Assembly (NCBI RefSeq): GCF_027568395.1
Contig: NZ_JANKZL010000001.1
Location: 124,001 to 188,000 of the forward strand
DNA from: Aminobacter sp. HY435
Lineage (GTDB): Bacteria; Pseudomonadota; Alphaproteobacteria; Rhizobiales; Rhizobiaceae
Direction of reading: 5' to 3'
Length of the DNA: 64,000 nt
The position numbers were made by a program, and so were the translations under genes. Each line of letters opens with the position of its first letter. Within the stretch, counting starts at the first letter, position 1. Under the pieces are notes generated by a model. That model was not told the DNA's origin and ran no database searches. It saw only the letters and a list, made by a program, of their open reading frames with translations. Shown here piece by piece: positions 52,108 to 62,985 of the stretch.

Positions 52108-52122
52108 GAACACAACTGGAAC
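52108..52122 (+). promoter_or_regulatory. LexA box of lexA (autoregulation)
   Basis: GAAC (52108-52111), seven bases, GAAC (52119-52122): a perfect GAAC-N7-GAAC direct repeat, the reverse complement of the alphaproteobacterial GTTC-N7-GTTC operator. It lies 52-66 bp before the lexA start codon. Confidence 0.85.
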
Positions 52123-52133
52123 AGATAGCGTTT

Positions 52134-52148
52134 GTTCCGGGTTTGTTT
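52134..52148 (+). promoter_or_regulatory. second, imperfect LexA box of lexA
   Basis: GTTC (52134-52137), seven bases, GTTT (52145-52148): one mismatch from the LexA operator and in opposite orientation to the first box, 26 bp away. It may add cooperativity to repression; a chance match is possible. Confidence 0.45.
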
Positions 52149-52173
52149 TTCTTTTGATTCCTCGGGGGTGGTG

Positions 52174-52890
52174 ATGCTGACGCGCAAACAACACGAGCTT
52201 CTGCTGTTCATCCACTCGCGGCTGAAGGAGACGGGCATCCCCCCCTCCTTCGACGAAATGAAGGAGGCGCTCGACCTTGCCTCCAAATCCGGCATCCATC
52301 GCCTGATCACGGCGCTGGAAGAACGCGGCTTCATCCGCCGGCTGCCGAACAGGGCGCGCGCGCTCGAGGTTCTGCGCCTGCCCGACTCGATTGCGCCCGG
52401 CCTCAACGCGGCGAGGAAGTTTTCGCCCAGCGTCATCGAAGGGTCGCTCGGCCGCAGGCCCGAGCCTTCCCGCCCGGTTGCGGCAAGCAATGACGACGAT
52501 GTCGCTTCGGCAATTGCTATCCCCGTCATGGGCCGCATCGCCGCCGGCGTGCCGATCGACGCCATCCAGAATCGCACGCACACCATATCGGTGCCGCCGG
52601 ACATGATTTCGGGTGGCGAGCACTATGCGCTCGAGGTCAAGGGCGACTCGATGATCGAGGCCGGCATCTTCGACGGCGACACCGTCATCATCCGCAACGC
52701 CAACACTGCGAGCCCCGGCGAGATCGTCGTGGCGTTGGTCGACGACGAGGAAGCGACGCTCAAGCGCTTCCGGCGCAAGGGGGCGTCGATCGCGCTGGAA
52801 GCGGCCAATCCAGCCTATGAAACACGGATTTTCGGACCCGATCGGGTCAAGGTCCAGGGCAAGCTCGTCGGTCTGATCCGGCGCTACTGA
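52174..52890 (+). CDS. lexA: SOS repressor LexA
   Basis: 238-residue transcriptional repressor of the DNA-damage response that cleaves itself when RecA is activated. The N-terminal winged helix-turn-helix ([33 protein letters not shown]) is followed by the peptidase S24 domain with cleavage site Ala124-Gly125 in GRIAAGVP, nucleophile Ser159 in GDSMIEAG and general base Lys197. ATG 52174 gives the conserved MLTRKQ start; a frame extension of 14 codons upstream runs through the operators and is rejected. Operators at 52108-52122 and 52134-52148 indicate autoregulation; uvrA at the other end of the window is a predicted target. Confidence 0.97.
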   Translation: MLTRKQHELLLFIHSRLKETGIPPSFDEMKEALDLASKSGIHRLITALEERGFIRRLPNRARALEVLRLPDSIAPGLNAARKFSPSVIEGSLGRRPEPSRPVAASNDDDVASAIAIPVMGRIAAGVPIDAIQNRTHTISVPPDMISGGEHYALEVKGDSMIEAGIFDGDTVIIRNANTASPGEIVVALVDDEEATLKRFRRKGASIALEAANPAYETRIFGPDRVKVQGKLVGLIRRY

Positions 52891-53002
52891 CGGGCGCTTT
52901 CCGGTACGCTTGTTCTGGGCGATGGGCGCTTGGCTGCTCCTATGTGCCAAGTTGCTCCCATGTTCCGAACGAGTTTCCGCATGTCCGCGGCCAAGGCCGG
53001 GC

Positions 53003-55471
53003 TCAATCCTGGCCGCCGTTGCTCCCCGCTCTATCCGCTGGAACGTTGGCCGCCTCCGGCATGGTGCGACCAGCCCGCTGATAGGGCGCCATGCCCCTGG
53101 CCTCACGTGAAAAGGCGCGATGCGCATGCCAGGGCCGATACGGCCTGGATATCGCAAACAGCACCTGGGTTTTTTCTGCCCCGGCGCCATCGGCGAGATG
53201 GATGGCAGCGCTTCCCGCGCGCGCCAATTCCCGTCCGGTGATCATTGTGACGGCGGCGCTCCCGCAGATGTCGTACGCGGTTGCGTCATCGACAACGAGA
53301 ACGCGCACTGTCACGCAGGCCGGTTTGGCCGCGTCCTTGTCGCTGGCATGAGCGATCACCGCGCCCGAACGATGCGTGACCAGGCACAGCCCATCGTCGC
53401 AGACGAAATGTTGCGTACTTCCCATGATTTTGGCGACATCTGTAGCCTCAGTACCCGCGGCACCGCTTTTGACCGGCTTGGCAAGCCCATCCGCTGCAAG
53501 CGCGCGCTGCCAGTTGTCGGCAATGAACGCGCTTGCCCGGGCGCGGTTCACGGCGAGCCTGTTTGCGTCGACTGGAACGCCGACCAGCCGCCCGTCCTCG
53601 GACACCAGCACATCCGGGGAGCGGATGTCGGCCAGTGTCAGCAACGAGAGCGCGGCGAATGGCAGTGCCGCGATACGCAGCCATGTCGAGGCGATGGAAG
53701 CGATGACCAGCGCCACGGAGGCAAGGACAACCGAATGGGTCGAAATCAACCCCACGGCGTCGACGGGCGAGCGCTCGGAGAACCAGGTGGCCATCGCCAG
53801 CATGGAACTGAGGCCGAGCGCCATCGTATCGAGAAACAGCCCGTCAAGGCCCAAAGGCATGAGCAGTCCCGCGGCGACCGCAAACGGCATCACCAAAATC
53901 GAAACGATCGGCATGACGGCGAGGTTGGCGAGCAGGCTCAGCGGCGACACGCGCTGGAAATGCCAGGCGCCGAAGATGCTGGTGGCAAGTCCGGCGATCA
54001 GCGAAGTCGCAACCAGTCCGACAACCAGCGCAAGCATGCGCCGCGTCACTGCCGAAGCCATCGACCGCTGCACGACCGATGACTCGACCGGACGCTCGGA
54101 CCACCAGGCATAGGCGCCGACGAGCGCCGCAGTCGCTGCGAACGACATCTGGAAACTCGGCCCGACCACCTCATGCGGCGAAACGACGATTACGATGGCT
54201 GCCGAGATCGCGAGGTTGCGCATTGTCAGCGCCGCCCGGTCGAACAGCACGGCCGTCAGCATCACGGCGAGCATGATGAAGCTGCGCTGCGCCGCCACCT
54301 CAGCACCCGAGATGAAGAGATAACCGCCGGTCGCGGCCAATGCGGCAAGTGCTGCGTATTTCTTGACCGGGCGGCGTGAGGCGAACCCAGGGAGGGCGGC
54401 GAAGGCGAACCGCAGCGATACCATGACCGTGCCCGCGACCATCGCCATGTGCAGGCCCGAGATGGAGATGATGTGGTAGAGCCCGGTCCGCCGCAGCGCC
54501 TCGTTGACGTCTTCGGGAATGCCGCCGCGCACACCGACGACAAGGGCAGCGGCAATCTCGCCTTCCGCGCCTCCGATACGATCGCGGATACGTTGGGCAA
54601 TCCGGTCTCGGGCATTTTCAACCCAGGCGAAGCTGCGCTCGGCCAGCGACAGCGGCCCCGCCGGTCCAGCCAGCAGCGGCCCCTTCATGAAGAACCCGCT
54701 GGCGCCCAGGCCGTCGAAATAGCTTTCGAAGGAGAAGTCGTAACTGCCTGGCCGCACCGGCCCGGACGGCGGCATCAGCCGGACATAGCCCGAAACCACG
54801 CTGCCCGCTGCCACGCCGTCGGGCAATTTGCGCGCCGTGAGACGCACCCGCTCCGGTGCGTAGCGCAGCTTCGGCCTTTCGGTCGACAGCACCTGCAATG
54901 TCAGTCGCACCCGCCCACCGGCGAGATGAGCCACTTCGACGACGCGACCGGTCAGCGTGGTCGCAATCTCTGAGCCGATCACCTTTGTGTCGTGTCTTGT
55001 GGTTTCGACCTTGGCGGCGAGCGCACCGACGAGAAACAATGTGGACGCAGCGCAGATGTAGTTGAGCCAGCGACGCGACCGCGTTGCGACCGCGAGCAGC
55101 GCAACCAGAAGAGCTCCTGCCAGCAAAGGCAGGAGGTCCGGCTCCTGCCGCAGGCCGAAATAGGTCAGCGCACCGCAGGCCAGAAAGACCGGAACGAAAA
55201 GGAAAGCCGCGCCGCGCTCCAGCTCGAGATCGATAGCCGCAAGTGCGCGCCGGGGCGTGAACCGCCAAGACGCCTCTGCCAAGGCCGATGCGGCGAGTTG
55301 GGACCAGCTTCGCGGAACGAGCGCAGACCTGTCGCTGCCCTGACCTGCCGGCGTATCTTTCTGCACGACCCATGCGCCTGGGTTTGCCTCGCCCGTATGC
55401 AACAGGGCACGCTCGCTGGCCTCGACCAGCGCTCTTTCTCCGCCCTGCCCATCCCGCACGCGGTTGCCCAT
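53003..55471 (-). CDS. comEC: ComEC/Rec2 family membrane protein
   Basis: 822-residue polytopic membrane protein. N-terminal helices and a DUF4131 region ([23 protein letters not shown]) precede the Competence domain with its signature [18 protein letters not shown] (conserved His in SGLHM), [14 protein letters not shown] and [14 protein letters not shown]. In transforming bacteria ComEC conducts single-stranded DNA across the inner membrane. The C-terminal third ([32 protein letters not shown] onward) lacks the HxHxDH motif of the metallo-beta-lactamase nuclease domain, as in other alphaproteobacterial members. ATG 55471 has an AGGGGCAGGG ribosome-binding site. Convergent with lexA, divergent from gltX. 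Confidence 0.93.
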   Translation of the reverse strand: MGNRVRDGQGGERALVEASERALLHTGEANPGAWVVQKDTPAGQGSDRSALVPRSWSQLAASALAEASWRFTPRRALAAIDLELERGAAFLFVPVFLACGALTYFGLRQEPDLLPLLAGALLVALLAVATRSRRWLNYICAASTLFLVGALAAKVETTRHDTKVIGSEIATTLTGRVVEVAHLAGGRVRLTLQVLSTERPKLRYAPERVRLTARKLPDGVAAGSVVSGYVRLMPPSGPVRPGSYDFSFESYFDGLGASGFFMKGPLLAGPAGPLSLAERSFAWVENARDRIAQRIRDRIGGAEGEIAAALVVGVRGGIPEDVNEALRRTGLYHIISISGLHMAMVAGTVMVSLRFAFAALPGFASRRPVKKYAALAALAATGGYLFISGAEVAAQRSFIMLAVMLTAVLFDRAALTMRNLAISAAIVIVVSPHEVVGPSFQMSFAATAALVGAYAWWSERPVESSVVQRSMASAVTRRMLALVVGLVATSLIAGLATSIFGAWHFQRVSPLSLLANLAVMPIVSILVMPFAVAAGLLMPLGLDGLFLDTMALGLSSMLAMATWFSERSPVDAVGLISTHSVVLASVALVIASIASTWLRIAALPFAALSLLTLADIRSPDVLVSEDGRLVGVPVDANRLAVNRARASAFIADNWQRALAADGLAKPVKSGAAGTEATDVAKIMGSTQHFVCDDGLCLVTHRSGAVIAHASDKDAAKPACVTVRVLVVDDATAYDICGSAAVTMITGRELARAGSAAIHLADGAGAEKTQVLFAISRPYRPWHAHRAFSREARGMAPYQRAGRTMPEAANVPADRAGSNGGQD

Positions 55472-55582
55472 CGGGCCCTGCCCCTTGCGCCCCAGACCTT
55501 CTATGCTACATCAACGCCACCGAAACGCCATGCGCCGCCGGTCTTCCGGCCGGGCGACGCCATGCTTCCCTTGGATACTGTT

Positions 55583-57001
55583 ATGCCCGTCGTCACCCGC
55601 TTCGCCCCTTCACCCACCGGCTACCTGCATATCGGTGGAGCGCGCACCGCGCTGTTCAACTGGCTCTATTCGCATCATACCGGCGGCGCGATGCTGCTGC
55701 GCATCGAAGACACCGACCGCGAGCGCTCGACCGACGCCGCCACGGCAGCGATCCTCGACGGCCTGACCTGGCTGGGGCTGACCTGGCAAGGCGAGCCGAT
55801 CTCGCAGTTCGAACGCGCCCCGCGTCACCGCGAAGTCGCTGAAGAACTCGTGCGGCTGGGCAAGGCCTATTATTGCTACGCTTCGCAGGAAGAGCTGACC
55901 GAAATGCGCGAGAAGGCTCGCGCCGAGGGCCGTCCGCCGCGTTACGATGGCCGCTGGCGCGACCGCGATCCGTCCGAGGCACCGGCAGGCGTCAGGCCGG
56001 TTATCCGCATCAAGGCGCCGCAGGAAGGCGAGACGATCGTGCGCGATCGCGTGCAGGGCGACGTACGCTTCCCCAACAAGGATCTCGACGATTTCATCAT
56101 CCTGCGCTCCGATGGCGTGCCGACCTACATGCACGCTGTCGTTGTCGACGACCATGACATGGGAGTCACCCACATCATCCGTGGCGACGACCACCTGACC
56201 AATGCCGCGCGCCAGACCATCATCTACGTCGCCATGGGCTGGGACGTGCCGGTCATGGCGCATATTCCCCTGATCCACGGTGCCGACGGCGCCAAGCTGT
56301 CCAAGCGTCACGGCGCGCTCGGCGTCGATGCCTATCGCGCCATGGGCTACCTGCCCGAAGCACTGCTCAACTATCTCGCCCGCCTCGGCTGGAGCCACGG
56401 CGACGACGAGGTGATGAGCATCGAGAACATGGTCAGCTGGTTCGAGATCGAGGACGTCAACAAGGGTGCTGCCCGCTTCGACTTCGCCAAGCTCGAGGCG
56501 CTGAACGGCATCCACATGCGCCAGATGGACGACCAGAAGCTGTTCGACATCTTCGTCGCCACCTTGCCCTACCTCGAAGGCGGCCAGGCGCTGCTTGACA
56601 AGCTCGACGACAAGCACAAGGCGCAGTTGCTTGCGGCGATGCCCGGCCTCAAGGAGCGCGCCAAGACTCTGGTCGAACTGGCCGACGGTGCAGGCTTCCT
56701 GTTTGCGCAGCGCCCGCTGCCGCTGGACGAGAAGGCAGCGACCCTTGTGGCCGGTCCCGCCAAGGACATCCTCAAGGGCGCGCACGCGGCATTGAGCAGC
56801 GTCGACTCAGACTGGAGCGCAGCCTCGGCAGAGGCGGCCATCCGCGAGTTTGCCACTCGCGAGAATCTCAAGCTTGGCGGTGTCGCCCAGCCGCTTCGCG
56901 CCGCTTTGACGGGCAAAAGCACCTCGCCGGGCGTGTTCGACGTGCTTGCCGTTCTGGGTCGAGACGAAAGTCTTGGCCGCATTTCCGATCAAATCGATTA
57001 G
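55583..57001 (+). CDS. gltX: glutamate--tRNA ligase
   Basis: 472-residue class I aminoacyl-tRNA synthetase. HIGH-type motif in [22 protein letters not shown], adenylate-loop residues in [20 protein letters not shown]-type motif as [12 protein letters not shown], then the helical anticodon-binding domain. An ATG seven codons earlier (55562) is also in frame, so the exact start is uncertain; the frame extends much further upstream only as the complement of comEC. Whether it charges tRNA-Glu only or also tRNA-Gln cannot be told. gltA follows after 181 bp. Confidence 0.96.
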   Translation: MPVVTRFAPSPTGYLHIGGARTALFNWLYSHHTGGAMLLRIEDTDRERSTDAATAAILDGLTWLGLTWQGEPISQFERAPRHREVAEELVRLGKAYYCYASQEELTEMREKARAEGRPPRYDGRWRDRDPSEAPAGVRPVIRIKAPQEGETIVRDRVQGDVRFPNKDLDDFIILRSDGVPTYMHAVVVDDHDMGVTHIIRGDDHLTNAARQTIIYVAMGWDVPVMAHIPLIHGADGAKLSKRHGALGVDAYRAMGYLPEALLNYLARLGWSHGDDEVMSIENMVSWFEIEDVNKGAARFDFAKLEALNGIHMRQMDDQKLFDIFVATLPYLEGGQALLDKLDDKHKAQLLAAMPGLKERAKTLVELADGAGFLFAQRPLPLDEKAATLVAGPAKDILKGAHAALSSVDSDWSAASAEAAIREFATRENLKLGGVAQPLRAALTGKSTSPGVFDVLAVLGRDESLGRISDQID

Positions 57002-57182
57002 GTCAGCAATGCTTTCCTAGTTTTGCATTGAAATCAGGCTGTTGCGGTGCAACATTGCGGCAACAGGCCAATTTGAAAGCAGCGGGAAAGCTGGAAGGCT
57101 TATGGAGCATTCCGGACCTATCGGGTTGCCTTGTTAAGAAGATTGCGCCGCTCAGCGGCAACTCAGCACTAAGGAGTAAGCG

Positions 57183-58472
57183 ATGACTGATTCAACCGCC
57201 AAACTGGACTTCCGCGGCCAGACTCACGAGTTCAAGGTCCGAGGCGGAACGGTCGGGCCGGATGTGATCGACATCGCATCGCTCTACGCCACGACCGGCG
57301 CATTCACCTACGATCCCGGCTTCACCTCGACGGCGAGCTGCGAGTCGCAGATCACCTTCATCGACGGCGATGCCGGCGTGCTGCTGCACCGCGGCTACCC
57401 GATCGACCAGTTGGCCGAGCATGGCGACTTCCTGGAGGTCTGTTACCTGCTGCTCTACGGCGAACTGCCGACCAAGGCCCAGAAGGACGACTTCGACTAT
57501 CGCGTCACGCGCCACACCATGGTGCATGAGCAGATGTCGCGCTTCTTCACCGGCTTCCGCCGCGACGCCCACCCGATGGCGGTGATGTGCGGCGTGGTCG
57601 GCGCGCTGTCGGCCTTCTACCACGACTCGACCGACATCTCGGATCCGCACCAGCGCATGGTCGCTTCGATCCGCCTGATCGCCAAGATGCCGACGATCGC
57701 GGCGATGGCCTACAAGTACCATATCGGCCAGCCGTTCGTTTACCCGAAGAACGAGCTCAACTTCGCCGCCAACTTCCTGCATATGTGCTTTGCCGTGCCG
57801 TGCGAGGAATACAAGGTCAACCCGGTGCTGGCGCGCGCCATGGAGCGCATCTTCATCCTGCATGCCGACCACGAGCAGAATGCGTCGACCTCGACCGTCC
57901 GCCTGGCCGGTTCGTCGGGCGCCAACCCGTTCGCCTGCATCGCAGCCGGCATCGCTTGCCTGTGGGGCCCGGCGCATGGCGGCGCCAACGAGGCTGCGCT
58001 CAACATGCTGAGCGAAATCGGCCACGTCGACCGCATCCCGGAATTCGTCGCCCGCGCCAAGGACAAGAACGATCCGTTCCGCCTGATGGGCTTCGGTCAC
58101 CGCGTCTACAAGAACTACGATCCGCGCGCCAAGATCATGCAGAAGACCACGCATGAAGTGCTCGGCGAACTCGGCATCAAGGACGATCCGATGCTCGACG
58201 TTGCGATGGAGCTCGAGCGCATCGCGCTGACCGACGAATACTTCATCGAAAAGAAGCTGTATCCGAACATCGACTTCTATTCGGGCATCACGCTGAAGGC
58301 GCTGGGCTTCCCCACCACCATGTTCACCGTGCTGTTCGCGCTCGCCCGCACCGTTGGCTGGATCGCGCAGTGGAAGGAAATGATCGAGGATCCGCGCCAG
58401 AAGATCGGCCGCCCGCGCCAGCTCTACACCGGCGCTGCCGAACGCGACTACGTGCCGATCGCCAAGCGCTGA
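57183..58472 (+). CDS. gltA: citrate synthase (type II)
   Basis: 429-residue hexameric type II citrate synthase, the entry enzyme of the TCA cycle, inhibited by NADH in related Gram-negatives. [97 protein letters not shown] and [13 protein letters not shown] (catalytic His and Asp region) are conserved. A strong AAGGAG ribosome-binding site precedes ATG 57183. The 181-bp leader has the TGTTGC/GCAACA inverted repeat around 57041-57066 but no defined operator. Ended by the terminator at 58493-58528. Confidence 0.97.
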   Translation: MTDSTAKLDFRGQTHEFKVRGGTVGPDVIDIASLYATTGAFTYDPGFTSTASCESQITFIDGDAGVLLHRGYPIDQLAEHGDFLEVCYLLLYGELPTKAQKDDFDYRVTRHTMVHEQMSRFFTGFRRDAHPMAVMCGVVGALSAFYHDSTDISDPHQRMVASIRLIAKMPTIAAMAYKYHIGQPFVYPKNELNFAANFLHMCFAVPCEEYKVNPVLARAMERIFILHADHEQNASTSTVRLAGSSGANPFACIAAGIACLWGPAHGGANEAALNMLSEIGHVDRIPEFVARAKDKNDPFRLMGFGHRVYKNYDPRAKIMQKTTHEVLGELGIKDDPMLDVAMELERIALTDEYFIEKKLYPNIDFYSGITLKALGFPTTMFTVLFALARTVGWIAQWKEMIEDPRQKIGRPRQLYTGAAERDYVPIAKR

Positions 58473-58492
58473 ACGGCCATGGCCTGAACTGA

Positions 58493-58528
58493 AAAACGCC
58501 CGCCAGATGTTCGTCTGGCGGGCGTTTT
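58493..58528. terminator. bidirectional terminator between gltA and lpxB
   Basis: A perfect 15-bp stem, AAAACGCCCGCCAGA (58493-58507) with TCTGGCGGGCGTTTT (58514-58528) and a 6-base loop. A- and T-tracts on both sides let it serve the converging gltA and lpxB transcripts. Confidence 0.95.
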
Positions 58529-58553
58529 GCTACCGGGCGTTGTGCCTGAGGCG

Positions 58554-59717
58554 CTATCTTCCGACGTGCCTGAGGACCGCTTCCGCGGCCAGGTCTCCGG
58601 ACGGGCGCTCGGTCGCCATCCGGCGGGCAATTTCGGCAAAGCCATCCTTTTGCCAGCGTCGAAGGCCGGTATCGGCAAACAGCCCTTCAAGGTGCCGCGC
58701 AATCCATTCAGGCCGCACATATTCATTGTAGGCTTCGATGACCACCGGCTGGTCGGCGATGAGGTTGGGCAGCGCGGCGCTCCACACCGTGATCAACCGC
58801 TGCGCCAGCCGCATGATGGTGTCGAGCTTGTAGTTCGACATCATCGGCACGCCGGCCAGCGCGAGCTCCAGCGACACGGTACCGGAAGCGATCAGCGCCG
58901 CGTCAGCCTCGCCGAATGCCTGCCACTTGTGCTGCGGATCGACAATGATCTCGGGTTTTTGCGGCCAGTCGGCGACGGCTTCCTCGACGATCGTGACTGC
59001 GTGCGGGACCGTCGGCAGCAACAGCCGCAGGCGGTGGCCACGCTTGCGCAGGATCGAAACCGTCTCCCCGAATGGGCCGATCAGCGCGCGCACTTCGCTG
59101 CGCCGCGATCCCGGCAGCAGAAGCAGCGTCTTTTCGTCGTCGGCTTCGGGCGCACGCTTGCCATCCTGCATGGCGGCGGCGATCGCGATGCCCGGATCCG
59201 TCGTCAGGCGATGGCCGACAAAAGTGCCGGTCGGACCGCCGAGGCGCGCCAGTTCGGCCGGCTCGAAAGGCAGGATGCACAAGATCTCGTCGACATGTGG
59301 CTTCATTGCCTTGGCCCGCCCAGGGCGCCAGGCCCAGACGCTTGGACAGATGTAGTGCACGACAGGCACCTGGGGCGCGAGCGCGCGCACCTTGCTTGCG
59401 ACCCTGAGTGAAAAGTCCGGGCTGTCGATGGTCACCAGGCAGTCCGGCTTCTCCGACGCGACAAGCCGGGCCGTCTGGCCGATGCGCCGGATCAGCCGCG
59501 GCAGGTCGCGAACGATGGCGCTCAGCCCCATCAGGGCGATTTCGCTGCCGTCAAACAGCGGCGCCAGTCCGAGCGCCTGCAGATGCCGTCCCCCGACGCC
59601 AACCAGCTTCACCTCGCGGCCGCTCAGCCGCTGCAGCGAGCGAACCAGATCGGCGCCGAGAAGATCGCCGGATTCTTCCCCTGCGACGATTGCAACCTTC
59701 AGCGGGGGCAGGCTCAT
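58554..59717 (-). CDS. lpxB: lipid-A-disaccharide synthase
   Basis: 387-residue GT19 glycosyltransferase that joins UDP-2,3-diacylglucosamine and lipid X into the lipid A disaccharide at the inner membrane. KVAIVAGEESGDLLGADLVRSL at the start, YICPSVWAWRPGRAKAM, LCILPFEPAEL, FVGHRLTTDPG, LLLPGSRRSEVRAL and ASGTVSLELALAGVPMMSNYK are conserved. ATG 59717 overlaps the lpxI stop by 4 bp. Last gene of the bamA-lpxD-fabZ-lpxA-lpxI-lpxB run, ended by the terminator at 58493-58528. Confidence 0.97.
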   Translation of the reverse strand: MSLPPLKVAIVAGEESGDLLGADLVRSLQRLSGREVKLVGVGGRHLQALGLAPLFDGSEIALMGLSAIVRDLPRLIRRIGQTARLVASEKPDCLVTIDSPDFSLRVASKVRALAPQVPVVHYICPSVWAWRPGRAKAMKPHVDEILCILPFEPAELARLGGPTGTFVGHRLTTDPGIAIAAAMQDGKRAPEADDEKTLLLLPGSRRSEVRALIGPFGETVSILRKRGHRLRLLLPTVPHAVTIVEEAVADWPQKPEIIVDPQHKWQAFGEADAALIASGTVSLELALAGVPMMSNYKLDTIMRLAQRLITVWSAALPNLIADQPVVIEAYNEYVRPEWIARHLEGLFADTGLRRWQKDGFAEIARRMATERPSGDLAAEAVLRHVGR

Positions 59718-60607
59718 CTGACGACCTCTCCGCTGGAAAGTCCGACAACGAACAGGCCAAGCCTGTCGGCACGTTCGATCATCTCGCCGAAATCAAGAAT
59801 CAGGGAGCGTCCCGCCTCGACGCCGATGCCGACCAGGCCGGCGGCGTGCGCGGCATCCACCGTCGCAGGTCCGATCGTCGGCAGGTCGGCGCGCAGTTCC
59901 TGGCCTGGCTTTGCACATTTGACCAGCACACCACGCCTGCGCCCGGCGATGCGGCCGTTGTCGCGCAAATCACGCACGCGTTCGATCAGAAGGTCGGTGC
60001 CCTCGATGCCTTCCAGGGCGACGGCCCGCCCTCCGATGGCGATTGCCGCCTGCCCGATATCGAGCGCCCCGATGGCGCGCGCAGCCTCAAGCCCGGCATT
60101 GAGGTCGGCCCAATCGCCGGCAAGCGGCGCGTGCGCGCCCATCTTGCCCTCGACAGCGACCAGGTCGGGCACGATCTGATGCGCACCGACAACCTTGACG
60201 CCGGTTTTCTCGATCAAATTGACAAGAATACGCAACAAGCCGTCGTCACCCCGCTTCAGGGCAACGACAGCACTTGGCAGAATGCGCAGCAGGGGCAGGC
60301 TTGGCCGTATCGCACGCCATGCGGGCCGTCTGCTTATGCCACCAGCCAGAACGACATGCGTAATGCGCTGACGCTTGAGCAGGGCGAAAAGCGAGGCAAA
60401 TTGCTCGACCGGGATCTCCGCGCCGTCGTAGCGCCCAAGGCTGGTGCCTGGATCCGTCTCGCCTGCCACCGAAATGATGAACGGCGGATGTCCCGCCTGC
60501 GCGAGACTGTCAGCAACATTGACGGGAAGCCGGCCACTGCCAGCAACGACAGCGACCCGGTCGGTCGCGGAAAGGTCTATCCTCTTCCCGCCCTCAGCTT
60601 TCGTCAT
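59714..60607 (-). CDS. lpxI: UDP-2,3-diacylglucosamine pyrophosphatase LpxI (DUF1009)
   Basis: 297-residue LpxI, the alphaproteobacterial replacement for LpxH, hydrolysing UDP-2,3-diacylglucosamine to lipid X and UMP. Family segments: VAVVAGSGRLPVNVADSLAQAGHPPFIISVAGE, THVVLAGGISRRPAW, ALDIGQAAIAIGGRAVALEGIEGTDLLIERV, and VLVKCAKPGQELRADLPTIGPATVDAAHAAGLVGIGVEAG. ATG 60607 (MTKAEGG) is preferred; ATG 60631 is also in frame, and both overlap the 3' end of lpxA. Position between lpxA and lpxB fits the pathway. Confidence 0.95.
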   Translation of the reverse strand: MTKAEGGKRIDLSATDRVAVVAGSGRLPVNVADSLAQAGHPPFIISVAGETDPGTSLGRYDGAEIPVEQFASLFALLKRQRITHVVLAGGISRRPAWRAIRPSLPLLRILPSAVVALKRGDDGLLRILVNLIEKTGVKVVGAHQIVPDLVAVEGKMGAHAPLAGDWADLNAGLEAARAIGALDIGQAAIAIGGRAVALEGIEGTDLLIERVRDLRDNGRIAGRRRGVLVKCAKPGQELRADLPTIGPATVDAAHAAGLVGIGVEAGRSLILDFGEMIERADRLGLFVVGLSSGEVVR

Positions 60608-61430
60608 CGGCGGCGTCGTCGGAGACGGCATTGCGGAGCGGCGGAACGGTGAAATGGCGCTTGCCGCGGGCCTGGATGAAATCCAGCATGTCGCGCACGA
60701 TGGCCGAGCCGGCGAACTCGCGTTCGACCTCCGGCATGTTCTCCGCCACCGAGCGCGCCGGATTGAAGATCATCTTGTAGGCCTTGCGCAGGGCGAAGAT
60801 ATCGGCGCGCGCCATGCCCGAACGTTTCATGCCGATGACATTGAGCCCGCGCAAACGGGCGCGGTTGCCCATCACCATGCCGTAGGGAATGATGTCGCCG
60901 TCTACGATGGCTGCGCCGCCGACAAAGGCATGATGACCGACGCGCGTCATCTGGTGCACAGCGGCAAGACCGCCGAGCGTGACATTGTTGCCGATCTCGA
61001 CGTGGCCGCCGAGCGTCGCCAGGTTGGCCATGGTGACGTTGTTGCCGACCACGCAATCATGCGCGATATGCGCCCCGGCAAGAAACAGTCCGTTGTCGCC
61101 GACAATGGTCTCGCCCCGGCTGGTGTCGGTGCCGACATGCATCGTCACGCTCTCGCGCATCGTGCAGTTCTTGCCGATGACAAGCGTTGTACGCCCGCCC
61201 TTGTGCTTGTTGTTTTGTGGCGCGGCACCGAGCGTTGCCATGGGGAACACCTTGCAGCCCTCGCCGAGCGTCGTGGCGCCCAGGATCGAGATATGGCTCA
61301 TCAGTTCGACACCGTCGCCAAGTTCGGCTTCAGCGCTGACATGGCAGAACGGCCCGATGCGAACGCCGGTGCCCAGCTTTGCGCCCGCTTCGACGACGGC
61401 CGCGGGATGGATGAATGTCTCGGTCTGCAT
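60594..61430 (-). CDS. lpxA: acyl-ACP--UDP-N-acetylglucosamine O-acyltransferase
   Basis: 278-residue first enzyme of lipid A synthesis. The left-handed beta-helix hexapeptide repeats run through most of the protein (FIHPAAVVEAGAKLGTGVRIGPFCHVSAEAELGDGVEL), followed by the catalytic-site region HIAHDCVVGNNVTMANLATLGGHVEIGNN and a helical C-terminus (MKRSGMARADIFALRKAYKMIF). ATG 61430, 10 bp after the fabZ stop; its end overlaps lpxI, indicating coupled translation. Confidence 0.97.
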   Translation of the reverse strand: MQTETFIHPAAVVEAGAKLGTGVRIGPFCHVSAEAELGDGVELMSHISILGATTLGEGCKVFPMATLGAAPQNNKHKGGRTTLVIGKNCTMRESVTMHVGTDTSRGETIVGDNGLFLAGAHIAHDCVVGNNVTMANLATLGGHVEIGNNVTLGGLAAVHQMTRVGHHAFVGGAAIVDGDIIPYGMVMGNRARLRGLNVIGMKRSGMARADIFALRKAYKMIFNPARSVAENMPEVEREFAGSAIVRDMLDFIQARGKRHFTVPPLRNAVSDDAADDES

Positions 61431-61440
61431 AAAGCTTGTT

Positions 61441-61905
61441 CTATTCCTTGGGCACCATCATGGCCGCGACCTCGGCTTCCGCCACGGTGGCGCCATCGAC
61501 GCGCGCGTCGCAGGCAAACTTCAACAGGTTGCCGCGCTTCTTGATCTTCTTGACGTGGATCCGCAGCTGATCGCCGGGAACGACAGGTTTGCGGAATTTC
61601 GCCGCGTCGACGGTCATCAGATAGACCAGCGACGGGCTTTCATCACTTACCTGGCGCAGGCAGATTGCACCTGCGGTCTGCGCCATGGCCTCGATGATGA
61701 GCACGCCGGGCATTACCGGCTGTCCGGGGAAATGCCCCTGGAAATGCGGCTCGTTGAACGTAACGTTCTTGATGCCGATTGCGGAATCGTCACCGTCGAT
61801 CTCGACGATGCGGTCAATCAGCAGGAACGGATAGCGATGCGGCAACAGCTTGAAAAGTCCGAGAATATCGACGGATTCAAGCGTCGTGGTCGTCTGGTCA
61901 GTCAT
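61441..61905 (-). CDS. fabZ: 3-hydroxyacyl-ACP dehydratase FabZ
   Basis: 154-residue hot-dog-fold dehydratase of fatty acid elongation, competing with LpxA for 3-hydroxyacyl-ACP. [17 protein letters not shown], the catalytic histidine in [22 protein letters not shown] together with the glutamate of IIEAMAQ, and [12 protein letters not shown] are present. ATG 61905 ([26 protein letters not shown]) overlaps the lpxD stop by 8 bp; a longer frame has no homology. Standard lpxD-fabZ-lpxA order. Confidence 0.97.
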   Translation of the reverse strand: MTDQTTTTLESVDILGLFKLLPHRYPFLLIDRIVEIDGDDSAIGIKNVTFNEPHFQGHFPGQPVMPGVLIIEAMAQTAGAICLRQVSDESPSLVYLMTVDAAKFRKPVVPGDQLRIHVKKIKKRGNLLKFACDARVDGATVAEAEVAAMMVPKE

Positions 61906-62956
61906 TGCTCCCGCCCTCCTTCGATCTTCCCGTTGCCATCTTCCTGAGCAGCGCGAACTCGCGCATGGCAAGCTTCATCGGCTTGGCCGGGAAACCTGCC
62001 CAGACTTCGCCTGCCGGCACGTCGTGCATCAAACCGCTGCGCGCCGCAAGCTGGGCGCCCGAACCGATGGTCAGGTGGTCGGCCAGGCCGACGCCACCGC
62101 CCATCATGACGTTGTCGCCGACAACCACGGAGCCCGAAATACCCGAAAGACCGGCAATCACGCAATTGCGGCCAATGCGCACGTTGTGGCCGATCTGGAC
62201 GAGGTTATCGATCTTGGTATTTTCGCCGATGATGGTGTCGGCCATCGCACCGCGATCAACGGTGGAGTTGGCGCCGATCTCGACATTGTCCTGGATGATG
62301 ACGCGCCCGATCTGCGGCACGCGCTCGGGACCGCGCGCACCGCCGGCAAAGCCGAAGCCGTCCTGTCCGATCCGCGCGCCGGCATGGATGATGACGCCGT
62401 TGCCGACCAGCGCGTACTGGACCGAGCTATGCGGCCCGATGTAGCCGTCGCGGCCGATCTGGACGGAACGGCCGATGACAGCGTTTGCCGCGACAACCGT
62501 TCCGCTGCCGACGGATGCATGCGGGCCGATGACCGCCCCCGCTTCGATGACGGCCCCAGCTTCAACGTGCGCAGTCGGGTCGATATGGCTGAATGGCGAA
62601 ATGCCGTCTTCGCCAGTGACGCCGATTGGCCGTCCGGCTTCGGGATAAAGCAAGCGCCCGACGCGTGCGAACGCGTGCTGCGGACGTGGCGTGACCAACA
62701 CGGCAATGCCCGCCGGCACCAGGCCGACGACATCGGGAGTGCACAGCACAGCGGCGGCTTTCAGCGTCGCCAATGGCCTGGCGTTGCGTTTGCCGTCGAC
62801 AAACACCAGCGCGCCATCGCCGCCATCCTGGGCCGAGGCAATTGTCGTGATTTCTCTTGGGGAATGGCCCGCATCGGCGAGCACAGCGCCGGTCAACTCG
62901 GCCACCTCGCCTGCCGTGAAGCGGCGCGACGGCACAAAAAATACCGGATCCGTCAT
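61898..62956 (-). CDS. lpxD: UDP-3-O-(3-hydroxyacyl)glucosamine N-acyltransferase
   Basis: 352-residue acyltransferase adding the N-linked 3-hydroxyacyl chain in lipid A synthesis. An N-terminal uridine-binding domain ([32 protein letters not shown]) precedes a left-handed beta-helix of hexapeptide repeats ([73 protein letters not shown]) with the catalytic histidine in [12 protein letters not shown] 62956. It follows bamA with a 70-bp gap that contains a perfect hairpin. Confidence 0.97.
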   Translation of the reverse strand: MTDPVFFVPSRRFTAGEVAELTGAVLADAGHSPREITTIASAQDGGDGALVFVDGKRNARPLATLKAAAVLCTPDVVGLVPAGIAVLVTPRPQHAFARVGRLLYPEAGRPIGVTGEDGISPFSHIDPTAHVEAGAVIEAGAVIGPHASVGSGTVVAANAVIGRSVQIGRDGYIGPHSSVQYALVGNGVIIHAGARIGQDGFGFAGGARGPERVPQIGRVIIQDNVEIGANSTVDRGAMADTIIGENTKIDNLVQIGHNVRIGRNCVIAGLSGISGSVVVGDNVMMGGGVGLADHLTIGSGAQLAARSGLMHDVPAGEVWAGFPAKPMKLAMREFALLRKMATGRSKEGGSND

Positions 62957-62985
62957 AAATAAATTCCAGCTAGGCCGGGTAACCG

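Noticed and set aside
53003-55471. Numerous plus-strand frames opposite comEC
   Set aside because: No start signals or motifs; complements of a clearly recognisable membrane protein gene.
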